Assembly (NCBI GenBank): GCA_002841685.1
Contig: PHAM01000019.1
Span: 1-30,601 of the forward strand
Reading direction: 5' to 3'
DNA: 30,601 bases
Source of the DNA: Elusimicrobia bacterium HGW-Elusimicrobia-2
GTDB taxonomy: Bacteria; CG03
Shown here: positions 1 through 7,561 of the stretch, piece after piece
Numbering within the stretch: the stretch's first letter is position 1
How the letters are laid out: each line of letters opens with the position of its first letter
The notes under the pieces: model-generated
Databases searched by the model: none
Told to the model about the DNA's origin: nothing
The model's input: only the letters and a program-made list of their open reading frames with translations
Made by a program: the position numbers and the translations under genes

Positions 1-1094
1 CCGCCTGACGGGCCGGGTCCCGCCACACCCGTTGTCGCTACTCCGTAATATGATCCCGACAATTTCAAGAGCGCTTCGGCCATCATAACCGCCGTTTCTT
101 CGCTGACAACTCCCGCTTTTTTAAGACTCTCTTCCGGGATACCCAGAAGAACGCTCTTGGATTTTTCCGTGTATGTCACCAGCCCCATATCAAAAAAAGC
201 GGACGCTCCTTTTACATTCGTTATCTGATTCGCGATTTCTCCGCCCGTGCATGATTCGGCCGACGAGAGAGACCTGCGTTTTTTACTGAGGAGCTTCACC
301 ACCGCCTGCGAAATGCTGTGCGAATCCTGGCCGTATATACTGTCGCCGAAAATATCCCTGAACTCTTTTTCAAGTCGCCGGGCACTCTCTTCCACCAGGA
401 GCTCGTTGCCTCCCTTGAGCGTGAATTCCACAGCGACCGACGCTATTGACGGCGCAAGCTCAAAGTGCAGATCAAGGCCGGAAAAATGCTCGATATCCCG
501 GATAGCTTTGATTTTTTTCTCTATCTCAGTGGCTTCCATGCCCGTTATATGAAGTTTTTTTCTTCTGAGAAATAAAGGCGTGAATTTTTTTGACAGATAC
601 GGATGAACGCTCCGGGCGAAGACGTTTCTGAGCTCCGCGTGCTTCCCCGGAAGCATTATTATTATTTTCTCTCTATGCTTTATCATCTGCGGAACGGATA
701 TGCCCTCAGGGTTAGGATAAATTGTCGCCCCGTCCAGCACATAAGCCGCCCTGTCGGCCGACTTGGGCATATCCTGCCCCTTGTTTATAAAAATTTCCGC
801 TTTCGCCCTGAGCGCTTCCCTGCTGAGAGTCAGCTTTTTGCCCGTAAAAGAACTCAGGGCGGAAGCTGTTTTATCATCCGGCTCAGCGCCTAAACCCCCA
901 ACACTTATTATCAGATCCGCGCGGGGAAAAATAAATTCCAGCAGATCTTTTATCCCATCTTCGCCGCTTTCCGCGGTGTGGAATTCCGCCTCAAAACCCA
1001 GATCGTTTAATTCAGCGTCCAGATAGGAAACATCTTTGCCTGAGCGGGCGCGGACAAGCTCGCTGCCTGTCAATATAACTGCCGCTTTTTTCAT
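1..1094 (-). CDS. cinA: CinA family protein (NMN amidohydrolase / competence-damage-inducible), 3' end cut by window
   Basis: The visible part is 364 codons and runs off the left edge without a stop. Residues 1-170 are a MoaB/MogA-like (COG1058) domain with GGLGAEPDD near 66-74 and MLPGKHAEL near 147-155; both differ from the usual GGLGPTxDD and LPGPPxEM. From about residue 255 follows the C-terminal amidase domain, with SAESCTGG (278-285), the VKGAS segment (294-298), GVVSEE (328-333) and TTGVAGPG (354-361). In characterised CinA/PncC proteins this domain deamidates nicotinamide mononucleotide to nicotinate mononucleotide for pyridine nucleotide salvage, with the Ser of the SxES region catalytic. 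The ATG at 1094 has a GGAG 9 nt upstream. The gene follows the AsmA-like gene by 41 nt and probably belongs to the same transcript. The assignment is firm; activity of the degenerate-looking N-terminal domain is not. Confidence 0.93.
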   Translation of the reverse strand, partial: MKKAAVILTGSELVRARSGKDVSYLDAELNDLGFEAEFHTAESGEDGIKDLLEFIFPRADLIISVGGLGAEPDDKTASALSSFTGKKLTLSREALRAKAEIFINKGQDMPKSADRAAYVLDGATIYPNPEGISVPQMIKHREKIIIMLPGKHAELRNVFARSVHPYLSKKFTPLFLRRKKLHITGMEATEIEKKIKAIRDIEHFSGLDLHFELAPSIASVAVEFTLKGGNELLVEESARRLEKEFRDIFGDSIYGQDSHSISQAVVKLLSKKRRSLSSAESCTGGEIANQITNVKGASAFFDMGLVTYTEKSKSVLLGIPEESLKKAGVVSEETAVMMAEALLKLSGSYYGVATTGVAGPGPSG

Positions 1095-1135
1095 ATTATC
1101 TTTCTCCTTTCGGGGCGGAACGGATCCGGTCCCGG

Positions 1136-2713
1136 TCAATTATCTTTTTTACTTTCAACAAAAACGCGAAAAGGTATTTTAAAAATCCTCTCCACAATAC
1201 CGGTCAGCGGTCCCGTTATCGTCTTGGCCGGCATCGCGCTGGTGCGCGGCGAGGAAAGAGGGCCTTTCACTTTTACAAAGACCGGCAGAAGCGACTTTTT
1301 CTCGCCCAGCAGCACATAACCCACAAGAGGTATTTTTGAGATCACATCGTTAACGAACTTCTGCGCCTGAAAACCGACAACAATATCAATCGTATTTTTG
1401 TCTATATCCACATCGCCGTAAACACTGGTGCGGGAATGTTCGTTTTCTATGAGCACATCGTTGGCGTGTATAACAGGGCCCTTCTTCACTATTTCGCCGC
1501 GTACGGATTTCACCGGAAAACTCCCCGAATACGAGGGAAAACGGCCGGTCAGATACTTAAAGACATCCATTGTCTGAAGAATATTGTAAAGCATTGAGAG
1601 TTTGGAGAATTCACCGCTGCCTTCTGTCAGCAGAACCCGCGCGTTGCAGGATTTGAGACGACTGAATTCGCCGTCACATTCGACATTTCCCGCGAGAACG
1701 CCCTTAAACAGCTTTTCATTTATCCTGAAACCCGCGACCTGGCCTTTCATCCGGAAATCCCTGAGTGTCAGGCGCCCGGAGGCTTCAACCGAAACAGCGG
1801 GATGTTCTACAAACATGTTTTCCAGCGTCAGCGCCCCCCCATCGAGTGAGCCGGCGGCGGAGAAGCGCGTATTTTGCCCTTTGATTTCGGCGAAAAACCT
1901 GTTCCCGTCAAAATATATCTGCCCCGTGCCGCCAAAACCGCCGTAAAACGCATCACGCAGAAAGAGATTCCCCCGCAGGCTGTTCCTGTCGGCGAAATTT
2001 CCCTCATACACGATATCAGAACCGAAGTATCCGCCAGCCTCTCCTTTCACGCCAAAAATACTCAAAACATCCCCCGCGGGAAGTTCGCTGTTTTTAGCGG
2101 CGATTTTCCAGCCGTTCAGATAACGCGCGTGAGCCGTAAAAGGATGCGCGCCAAAACCCGAGATCAGAGTTATTGCCGTGCCTTCTCCGCTTAAATTTAT
2201 CACGATCGAGGCGTTGGAAAACCGGAACATTCTCCCTGAATCTTCATCAAAGAAAGACGCCTTGCCGTAATTGAAACCTATATGGCCGACGGAAAATTTA
2301 TATCTGTCCTTGGCCGGGGCGTGGGGCGCGGTCACGGATTTTATCAGCGCGCTTATGTTAAAACCTTTCTTACCCCGGGCGATCCTGATATCGGGGTCGT
2401 TGAAGATGATTTCGCTGAAAAAAATCCTCTTGTCCCGTATTCGCGAAACATCGCATTTGATGACAGCTTTATCGGCGCTGAGAAATTCCCCTGACTCAGA
2501 TGAAGCGCTCGGCGCGATACAGACTATTCTGCCAGCCGGAGTTATATAAATGAACGCTGTTTTCACAACACTGCCCAGATATGCGGAAAGCGCGCGCAGA
2601 ACATAAGGCTTTAAAGTCAGATTCAGCAGAACCATCGCCAGTGATAAAAAAAGCACGGCGGCGCCTATGAGTGTGACCATGAAATCAAGTAGTCTTTTAA
2701 AAATGATTTTCAA
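1136..2713 (-). CDS. AsmA-like (YhdP/DUF3971-type) envelope protein
   Basis: This is a 525-residue protein with one N-terminal membrane helix (about 10-32) and a long periplasmic part rich in alternating beta strands, as in the AsmA/TamB/YhdP group. The best-conserved part is the C-terminal third (about 370-500): a YNILQTMDVF segment, repeated strand-forming stretches such as GDVDIDKNTIDIVVGF, and IPLVGYVLLGEKKSLLPVFVKVKG, typical of the AsmA-like C-terminal domain. Family members span the periplasm and are implicated in moving phospholipid to the outer membrane. That role is known for the E. coli paralogues and only inferred here. The start overlaps the rnfB stop as ATGA, so the gene is translationally coupled to the Rnf genes. 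No functional link to Rnf is evident. Confidence 0.78.
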   Translation of the reverse strand: MKIIFKRLLDFMVTLIGAAVLFLSLAMVLLNLTLKPYVLRALSAYLGSVVKTAFIYITPAGRIVCIAPSASSESGEFLSADKAVIKCDVSRIRDKRIFFSEIIFNDPDIRIARGKKGFNISALIKSVTAPHAPAKDRYKFSVGHIGFNYGKASFFDEDSGRMFRFSNASIVINLSGEGTAITLISGFGAHPFTAHARYLNGWKIAAKNSELPAGDVLSIFGVKGEAGGYFGSDIVYEGNFADRNSLRGNLFLRDAFYGGFGGTGQIYFDGNRFFAEIKGQNTRFSAAGSLDGGALTLENMFVEHPAVSVEASGRLTLRDFRMKGQVAGFRINEKLFKGVLAGNVECDGEFSRLKSCNARVLLTEGSGEFSKLSMLYNILQTMDVFKYLTGRFPSYSGSFPVKSVRGEIVKKGPVIHANDVLIENEHSRTSVYGDVDIDKNTIDIVVGFQAQKFVNDVISKIPLVGYVLLGEKKSLLPVFVKVKGPLSSPRTSAMPAKTITGPLTGIVERIFKIPFRVFVESKKDN

Positions 2714-3513
2714 AAATTTATTTCTTTCCAGGCTTTAACCGGGCACTTGCTTCCGGCGGTTAAAAGCTGAGCGGGATCTTTCAGCTTATCCTCTATCACC
2801 ACCGGCAGATTGTCTTTTATTTCCACAACACCGTCGGGATTGAATTTTTTAGCCGCGCAGATGCCGCAGGCGAAACAGCCGTTTTTACAGTAATTCCGCA
2901 CTTCTGCTTTGTCGGTGCTGAGGCATGCCACATAATATCTGCGGGCGGCCGGGATCAGCTCGATCACTCCTCTGGGGCAGGCTTCAATGCAGAGGCCGCA
3001 GCCCGTGCATTTTGAATGATCCACCTCGGCAATACCCTTTGAGCCGACCTTGATCGCCCCCTGTGGACAAGCCTTTTCGCAATCGCCCAAGCCGAGGCAG
3101 CCCCATGAACATTCCAGAAAACCCTCTGTCACAAGCGCGGCGGCTTCGCAGGTGGGCACCCCTTTATACGGGAATTTAACAGCGCTGCCGCCGGCGCATC
3201 TTATGACAGCTACTTTTTTCTCAGGAGACGAGGCAGATGAAAAAATAGTCTTCAAAAATTTTATGCTCTCTTCATCCGCCGAGGTGCATTTGCCTATGGG
3301 AGCTGCGCCTTCCACAACCGCCTTAGCGTAGGCGGCGCAGGAAGAAAATCCGCAGGCGCCGCAATTCAATCCCGGCAGGGCCTTTTCCACCAGCGCGACT
3401 TTAGGATCCTCTTTCACCTCGAGCAGCATATCGGAAACGGCTAAAAACAAAGCGAATGCGAAGCCTGCGGCGCCGAGTAAAACAGGCGCCGTAAAAATTC
3501 CCTCAATAATCAT
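2710..3513 (-). CDS. rnfB: Rnf electron transport complex subunit B
   Basis: This is a 267-residue iron-sulfur subunit that passes electrons from ferredoxin into the Rnf ion-pumping complex. A membrane helix lies at about 8-27. It is followed by the four-Cys [4Fe-4S] domain (C51, C54, C59, C76; CX2CX4CX16C). Ferredoxin-type clusters come next: CX3CX5CX3C (C135, C139, C145, C149) and CX2CX2CX3CP (C169, C172, C175, C179). A further Cys set (C209, C213, C216, C219, and a late CP at C257) resembles the additional ferredoxin modules of long clostridial/Thermotoga RnfB, but lacks a regular fourth ligand. The ATG at 3513 is chosen because it makes an ATGA overlap with the rnfA stop; an in-frame ATG 42 nt further upstream lies inside rnfA. 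The downstream AsmA-like gene is also joined by ATGA. Confidence 0.95.
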   Translation of the reverse strand: MIIEGIFTAPVLLGAAGFAFALFLAVSDMLLEVKEDPKVALVEKALPGLNCGACGFSSCAAYAKAVVEGAAPIGKCTSADEESIKFLKTIFSSASSPEKKVAVIRCAGGSAVKFPYKGVPTCEAAALVTEGFLECSWGCLGLGDCEKACPQGAIKVGSKGIAEVDHSKCTGCGLCIEACPRGVIELIPAARRYYVACLSTDKAEVRNYCKNGCFACGICAAKKFNPDGVVEIKDNLPVVIEDKLKDPAQLLTAGSKCPVKAWKEINF

Positions 3514-4085
3514 TTCATCATTCCCGAAAACCCCATAAAGATAAGAGCCAGGCACCCGGCGGTTATAAGCGCTATGCCGGCCCCCCTAAATGGCACCGGT
3601 ATATCGGCGCTGTCCAGCCGCACCCTGATCCCCGCCATTATCAGAAGGGCCATCAAAAATCCGCTGCCCGCGCCAACGGCGTAAAAAATGCTTTCTATGA
3701 AATCATAATCTTTTATCACCATGAACAGCGTCAACCCGAGGATGGCGCAGTTGGTCGTGATCAGCGGAAGATAAATACCAAGCCCCTTATGGAGAGGAGG
3801 AATGAATTTCTTCAGGAACATTTCAACAAACTGCACAAGGCTGGCTATAACGAGTATAAAGGCCACATTCTGAAGATATTGCAGATTGTAGGGCATAAGT
3901 ATTTTATGGTAGATCCCCCATGTCGCCGCCGAGGCCAGGACCATAACGAAAATCACGGCGAAACCCATTCCCGAAGCTTTTTTCAGATCCGTCGAAACGC
4001 CGAGGAAAGGGCATATACCGAGAAAATAACTGAGGATAAAATTGTTGACTATCGCCGCGCCGAGGAAGATCAGTATGTAATTCAT
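3510..4085 (-). CDS. rnfA: Rnf electron transport complex subunit A
   Basis: This 191-residue integral membrane subunit has about six helices. It aligns by eye along its whole length with RnfA/NqrE: VNNFILSYFLGICPFLGVS near the N-terminus, LPLITTNCAILG near 107-118, and DIPVPFRGAGIALITAGC near the end. Cys25 and the Cys in TTNCAIL are the positions that, with the RnfE counterparts, are known to hold a [2Fe-2S] cluster inside the membrane in Rnf/Nqr. The start is the only reasonable ATG, but no Shine-Dalgarno sequence is visible. The gene is separated from rnfE by 90 nt, the only real gap among these rnf genes. The stop overlaps the rnfB start. Confidence 0.96.
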   Translation of the reverse strand: MNYILIFLGAAIVNNFILSYFLGICPFLGVSTDLKKASGMGFAVIFVMVLASAATWGIYHKILMPYNLQYLQNVAFILVIASLVQFVEMFLKKFIPPLHKGLGIYLPLITTNCAILGLTLFMVIKDYDFIESIFYAVGAGSGFLMALLIMAGIRVRLDSADIPVPFRGAGIALITAGCLALIFMGFSGMMK

Positions 4086-4124
4086 TGTAAAATGGTGCCA
4101 GGGGTTGACTTTCGATACTTATCG

Positions 4125-4159
4125 CGCCTGAGCGATTTATCAGATGACATATTCAGGCG
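4125..4159. repeat. Inverted repeat in the rnfE-rnfA gap
   Basis: Arms CGCCTGA (4125-4131) and TCAGGCG (4153-4159) are perfectly complementary across a 21-nt spacer. Two competing small dyads lie in or beside it: CGATA/TATCG at 4113-4124 and ATCGC/GCGAT at 4121-4136. In the rnf transcript they could form alternative hairpins before rnfA. Whether they terminate, process or protect the mRNA is unknown. Confidence 0.45.
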
Positions 4160-4175
4160 GAACAACTTCTTTTTT

Positions 4176-4769
4176 TTATCGTTTTTCATTTTTTGCTGTT
4201 TTAATGGCCTGATGCGCTCCGACCAGAAGGCCCAGTGTTATAAAAGCTCCCGCCGGCAGTATCATAACAAGAAACTGCGGGAAAAATCCGGGTACGGCCT
4301 TGACCCCTAAAAAAGTGCCGGAACCCAGGATCTCCCTGATCGCGCCCATGACGCACAGCACCAGAGTAAAACCCGTTCCCATACCCAGCGCGTCCAGCAT
4401 GGACCGGACAAGGCCGTGACGCGAAGCAAAAGCTTCGGCGCGGCCGAGTATTATGCAGTTGACCACGATGAGGGGAATGAAGGGACCGAGCTCGCGGCTC
4501 ATTTCAAAGAAATTGGCTTTGAGGAAAATATCGGCGATGGTAACGAATGTCGCGATCACCACTATGTAAGAGGCTATCCGCACCTGATGGGGCACGGCTT
4601 TTCTTATGATTGAGATTATGACATTACTGAAGAAAAGCACAAATATAACGCTCAAACCCATGGTGAGGGCATTGATAACATTCGTCGTCACCGCGAGCGT
4701 CGGGCACAAACCGAGCAGATAACAGAGTATCGGGTTTTTCTCGAATATGCCTTTTAAAAAATCTTTCAT
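4176..4769 (-). CDS. rnfE: Rnf electron transport complex subunit E
   Basis: This 197-residue membrane protein is paralogous to RnfA, with inverted topology in the known complexes. Hallmarks are NPILCYLLGLCPTLAVTTN near 12-30, with C22 as the expected [2Fe-2S] ligand, GPFIPLIVVNCIILGRAEAF near the middle, and the C-terminal ILPAGAFITLGLLVGA helix. The basic tail KTAKNEKR lies at the end. Start and upstream rnfG stop overlap by one base (TGATG), so the two are coupled. Downstream there is a 90-nt gap to rnfA. Confidence 0.96.
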   Translation of the reverse strand: MKDFLKGIFEKNPILCYLLGLCPTLAVTTNVINALTMGLSVIFVLFFSNVIISIIRKAVPHQVRIASYIVVIATFVTIADIFLKANFFEMSRELGPFIPLIVVNCIILGRAEAFASRHGLVRSMLDALGMGTGFTLVLCVMGAIREILGSGTFLGVKAVPGFFPQFLVMILPAGAFITLGLLVGAHQAIKTAKNEKR

Positions 4770-5293
4770 CAGCGGATCACCGCCTTCATTTTCATCATCT
4801 TTTCATTTATCATTTTCACAACAGCGCGGGAAGATATGGTCGCTCCGGTGACGGCCTGTATGTCGTATTTTTCGCGCGGAGCCGTCTTTACAATGCTGAA
4901 CGGGGCATTTTTCCCGTTAAACTGTTTTAAGAATTTATCTTTTGTCACTTCAGCGCCGAGCCCCGGGGTCTCCAGGCATTTCAGTATTATTATCCCCTTG
5001 ATGCGATCCATGTTTTTGTCCACGCCCACGACGGCCCTGATCTCGTCCTGAAAACCCATGATGGACGCCTCAAAGGCATATCCGGCCGAGCCGGCCTGCC
5101 AATATTCTTCGCCGTCGAGCGAAAGAGCGCTTATCTCTTCTCCCGGAAAAAGCTCTTCAACGGCTTCTGTTTTAGCGCGTTTTTCATTTTCGTCAATCTT
5201 TTTTGACGATTTTTCCCAGACGAATGAGAGGATGAGGCCGCTGGCGAAACACAGGCAGAGAAGGAACAAACTTATTTTTACGATTTTTTTCAT
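4769..5293 (-). CDS. rnfG: Rnf electron transport complex subunit G (FMN-binding)
   Basis: This 174-residue protein has one N-terminal membrane helix (about 5-25) and a periplasmic FMN-binding domain. The covalent flavin site is the TGAT motif at 149-152 (VTGATISS), with FMN phosphodiester-linked to T152 in characterised homologues. The second family motif, LETPGLGAE, lies at about 107-115. It relays electrons between the membrane subunits of the Rnf complex. It overlaps rnfD (ATGA) upstream and rnfE by one base downstream. It is somewhat short for the family but has all key motifs. Confidence 0.96.
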   Translation of the reverse strand: MKKIVKISLFLLCLCFASGLILSFVWEKSSKKIDENEKRAKTEAVEELFPGEEISALSLDGEEYWQAGSAGYAFEASIMGFQDEIRAVVGVDKNMDRIKGIIILKCLETPGLGAEVTKDKFLKQFNGKNAPFSIVKTAPREKYDIQAVTGATISSRAVVKMINEKMMKMKAVIR

Positions 5294-6246
5294 CTATTCC
5301 TCTCCCTCTTCACGGAATTATTTTCACCGAAGGATTCTTTCGCCGGAATTTTTTCAAGCAGCGGCGCGAGCGCGTTCATAATGAGCACGGAAAACATAAC
5401 GCCTTCGGGGAAACCGCTGAAATATCTCAGGAGCATCGTGAAAAATCCGCAGCCGGCGCCGAAAATAACCCTCCCCCTGAAATTTGCCGGAAGAGTCACC
5501 GGATCAGTCGCCATGAAAAAAGCCCCCAGCATCAGGCCTCCCGAAAATAAATGAAAAACGGGACTGCCGTAGGATTCACCGGCGAAAAAATAAAACAAAG
5601 AGGAAATAAATCCCACCGCCGCAAGGTAAAACAGCGGCACCCTGTAATCAATGATTTTTCGGATAAGAAGATATGCTCCTCCCAGCAGCAGAAGGACAGC
5701 GGAGGTTTCTCCCACACTGCCCGGGCAGTTCCCCATAAGGATCTTTCCGGTCTCCCATATTTCTCCCGAAAATTTCCACGCGCTCAGAGGCGTCGCCGTC
5801 GTGAGAGCGTCCAGCGGGGATATCCAGGAGGTCATGGCGGCGGGGAAAGCGGCCATGAGAAAGGCCCTGCCGAGAAGCGCGGGATTGAAAATGTTCTGGC
5901 CAAGGCCGCCATAAAAATGTTTGCCGAACACCATGCCGAAGATAATGCCGTAAGCGGCGTAGGAAAGAGGCAGCGACGGGGGCAAAGTCATGGCAAAAAG
6001 AAGGCCTGACACAAGGGCGCTTCCGTCGTTTACAAAAGTTTTTTTGCGTATTTTAATAAAGGCATATTCCGACGCGTAGGCGAAAAAAACGCAGACGCTA
6101 TAAAGAAAAGCGGCTCTTTTGCCCCAAAGATAGAAGGAGTAGGCCATGGCCGGGGCGAGGGCGATAACAACATTCCGCATAACGGCCGGCACATCAGTAG
6201 CGGAAAAATCATGCGGCGAGAGCGATATTTTAAATTCTCTTTTCAT
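5290..6246 (-). CDS. rnfD: Rnf electron transport complex subunit D
   Basis: This 318-residue membrane protein belongs to the RnfD/NqrB family and has about nine to ten helices. It contains GGLGQNIFNPALLGRAFL (113-130) and the flavinylation motif DALTTATPL (146-154), with T152 the expected covalent FMN site. Late in the protein is GAFFMATDPVT. With RnfG it carries the flavins of the complex, and in known complexes it forms much of the ion path. It starts 17 nt inside the end of lgt with a plausible AAAAGG ribosome site. rnfC, which normally lies immediately upstream, is not here. Confidence 0.95.
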   Translation of the reverse strand: MKREFKISLSPHDFSATDVPAVMRNVVIALAPAMAYSFYLWGKRAAFLYSVCVFFAYASEYAFIKIRKKTFVNDGSALVSGLLFAMTLPPSLPLSYAAYGIIFGMVFGKHFYGGLGQNIFNPALLGRAFLMAAFPAAMTSWISPLDALTTATPLSAWKFSGEIWETGKILMGNCPGSVGETSAVLLLLGGAYLLIRKIIDYRVPLFYLAAVGFISSLFYFFAGESYGSPVFHLFSGGLMLGAFFMATDPVTLPANFRGRVIFGAGCGFFTMLLRYFSGFPEGVMFSVLIMNALAPLLEKIPAKESFGENNSVKRERNR

Positions 6247-6994
6247 TTTTTGCCTTTTGAGACACAGCGGTCAGATAAAGCCCGGCTGATATCACGAGGA
6301 TGATAGCAATAACCTGCATTATTGTTAAACCCGAAAAAGCGGTGACCGAGTCCCCTCTGATGAATTCCATGAAAAATCTTGTTATACCGTAACCCGCCAG
6401 ATAGGCCGCGCCGCGCAGGCCTGTTTTCGGGAGCGGCAGTCTGATTATAAGGAGAAAGAGCGGGAAATTGAGCAAACTCTCATAGATCTGGACGGGATGA
6501 AGGCCCGCGCCCAGCGGCGCCAGTGACGCGGGATCTGTGAAAGTAACGCCCGGCAGAGTCCCGCAGGAACTGCCGTAACAGCATCCGGCCAGAAAACAGC
6601 CAATCCTGCCTATGGCCTGGCCCAGGATCATGGGCGCGGCGAAATAATCGCAGAACTCGGCAAAAGGGATTTTTTCTTTCCGCGAAAAATAAAAGAGCGC
6701 CAGAAAACCGCCGATGATCCCGCCCCCCACGGCGAGCCCCCCGTGCCAGACATAAAAAAATTCAAGGGGATTGTCCGTCAGCGCCCCGAAATCCCAAAAA
6801 ACAAAATGAAACAAGCGCGCCATGACAAAACCGCAAAGCAGCGAATAAAAAACAATATCCTCAAGACGCCGCGCGGCAATACGGCCGGCGAATTCTTTTT
6901 TGAGCACGAACCACGCCGCCACAACTGCGATAAAAACCATCAGCCCGTAAGAATGCAGCGTAACGGGACCTATGCTCAGTATGCGGGGAAACAC
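6230..6994 (-). CDS. lgt: Prolipoprotein diacylglyceryl transferase
   Basis: This 254-residue, roughly seven-helix inner-membrane enzyme transfers a diacylglyceryl group from phosphatidylglycerol to the lipobox Cys of prolipoproteins. Recognised segments are SYGLM (15-19), HGGLAVGGGIIGG (84-96), GRIGCFLAGCCYG (129-141), LHPVQIYES (165-173) and the FIRGD arginine near 213. The signature has Cys where E. coli has N146 and E151. The RIGCFxxGCCYG form is, from memory, a large subfamily, so activity is still likely. The start is GTG at 6994 with GGAG 5 nt upstream. The gene ends 17 nt inside rnfD, so lgt leads the rnf transcript. The window contains a plausible Lgt substrate, the LysM lipoprotein. 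Confidence 0.93.
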   Translation of the reverse strand: MFPRILSIGPVTLHSYGLMVFIAVVAAWFVLKKEFAGRIAARRLEDIVFYSLLCGFVMARLFHFVFWDFGALTDNPLEFFYVWHGGLAVGGGIIGGFLALFYFSRKEKIPFAEFCDYFAAPMILGQAIGRIGCFLAGCCYGSSCGTLPGVTFTDPASLAPLGAGLHPVQIYESLLNFPLFLLIIRLPLPKTGLRGAAYLAGYGITRFFMEFIRGDSVTAFSGLTIMQVIAIILVISAGLYLTAVSQKAKNEKRI

Positions 6995-7026
6995 AGGATC
7001 TCCGGAAAAGACTTTTTCATGAATTT

Positions 7027-7055
7027 AATATAACATATTCCCGCGCAAAAAATAA
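7027..7055 (-). promoter_or_regulatory. Possible promoter upstream of lgt
   Basis: On the minus strand TTATTT (7055-7050), a 17-nt spacer and TATATT (7032-7027) precede lgt. The -10 matches five of six consensus bases; the -35 is poor. The predicted start of transcription falls at the ATG at 7020 of a 14-codon reading frame that ends inside lgt. Confidence 0.35.
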
Positions 7056-7089
7056 AGACTTCGCGTTTTAGATACTGATGATCCCTGTT

Positions 7090-7110
7090 AAAAGCGACAG
7101 ATGTTATCTG
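7090..7110 (-). terminator. Weak terminator candidate after trxA
   Basis: In the minus-strand transcript a 5-bp stem (CAGAT/ATCTG, 3-nt loop, 7098-7110) lies just after the trxA stop and is followed by TCGCTTTT. The stem is short, so termination would be partial at best. Confidence 0.3.
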
Positions 7111-7121
7111 GGCAGACTAAT

Positions 7122-7436
7122 TTACAGGAGCGAATCTATTTTTGCCGTCAGCGCTTGTTTGGAGACAGCCCCTATAAGTTGGTCAACCAGTTCGCCGTTT
7201 TTGAAAAAACCTATAAACGGTATGCTGCTGACACGGTATTTCGCGGCCGTCTGGCCGGCTTCGTCAACATTGAGTTTACAGACCTTGGCCCTGCCCTCAT
7301 ATTCACCCGAGATCTCTTCAACAACCGGCGCTATCATCTTGCACGGACCGCACCAGTCGGCGTAAAAATCCACCATAACCGGTATATCCGCTTTGACAAC
7401 TTCCTGCTCAAAATTAGAATCATTCACAATAATCAT
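7122..7436 (-). CDS. trxA: Thioredoxin
   Basis: This is a 104-residue thioredoxin, the normal length of the family. The active site is WCGPC (C29 and C32), within DFYADWCGPCKMIAP. The cis-proline is P73 in SSIPFIGF, where the usual Thr after the Pro is Phe. The FFKNGE turn follows. It reduces disulfides of cytoplasmic proteins. The start at 7436 is chosen because an AGGAGGT sequence sits exactly 7 nt before it. A longer reading frame with an ATG at 7442 would place that site only 1 nt from the start, and further upstream codons show no family similarity. The gene stands alone between recR and lgt with about 125 nt on each side. Confidence 0.96.
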   Translation of the reverse strand: MIIVNDSNFEQEVVKADIPVMVDFYADWCGPCKMIAPVVEEISGEYEGRAKVCKLNVDEAGQTAAKYRVSSIPFIGFFKNGELVDQLIGAVSKQALTAKIDSLL

Positions 7437-7443
7437 AACCATT

Positions 7444-7450
7444 ACCTCCT
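7444..7450 (-). promoter_or_regulatory. Ribosome binding site that fixes the trxA start
   Basis: AGGAGGT on the minus strand, with 7-nt spacing to ATG 7436. This is the strongest Shine-Dalgarno sequence in the window. Confidence 0.85.
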
Positions 7451-7561
7451 GATAAAATTCCTCAACCACATTATTTAACCCGATGCTGGTTTTGATGCTC
7501 TCTGAACACAAAAGGATCCCGCCGTTCAAGAACAGGGCGCGCGAGGAAACTCAAAACAGCC

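Noticed and set aside
3789-4310. A 173-codon plus-strand frame across rnfA and the rnfE-rnfA gap
   Set aside because: Charged, low-complexity product with no family resemblance, antisense to two conserved membrane proteins.
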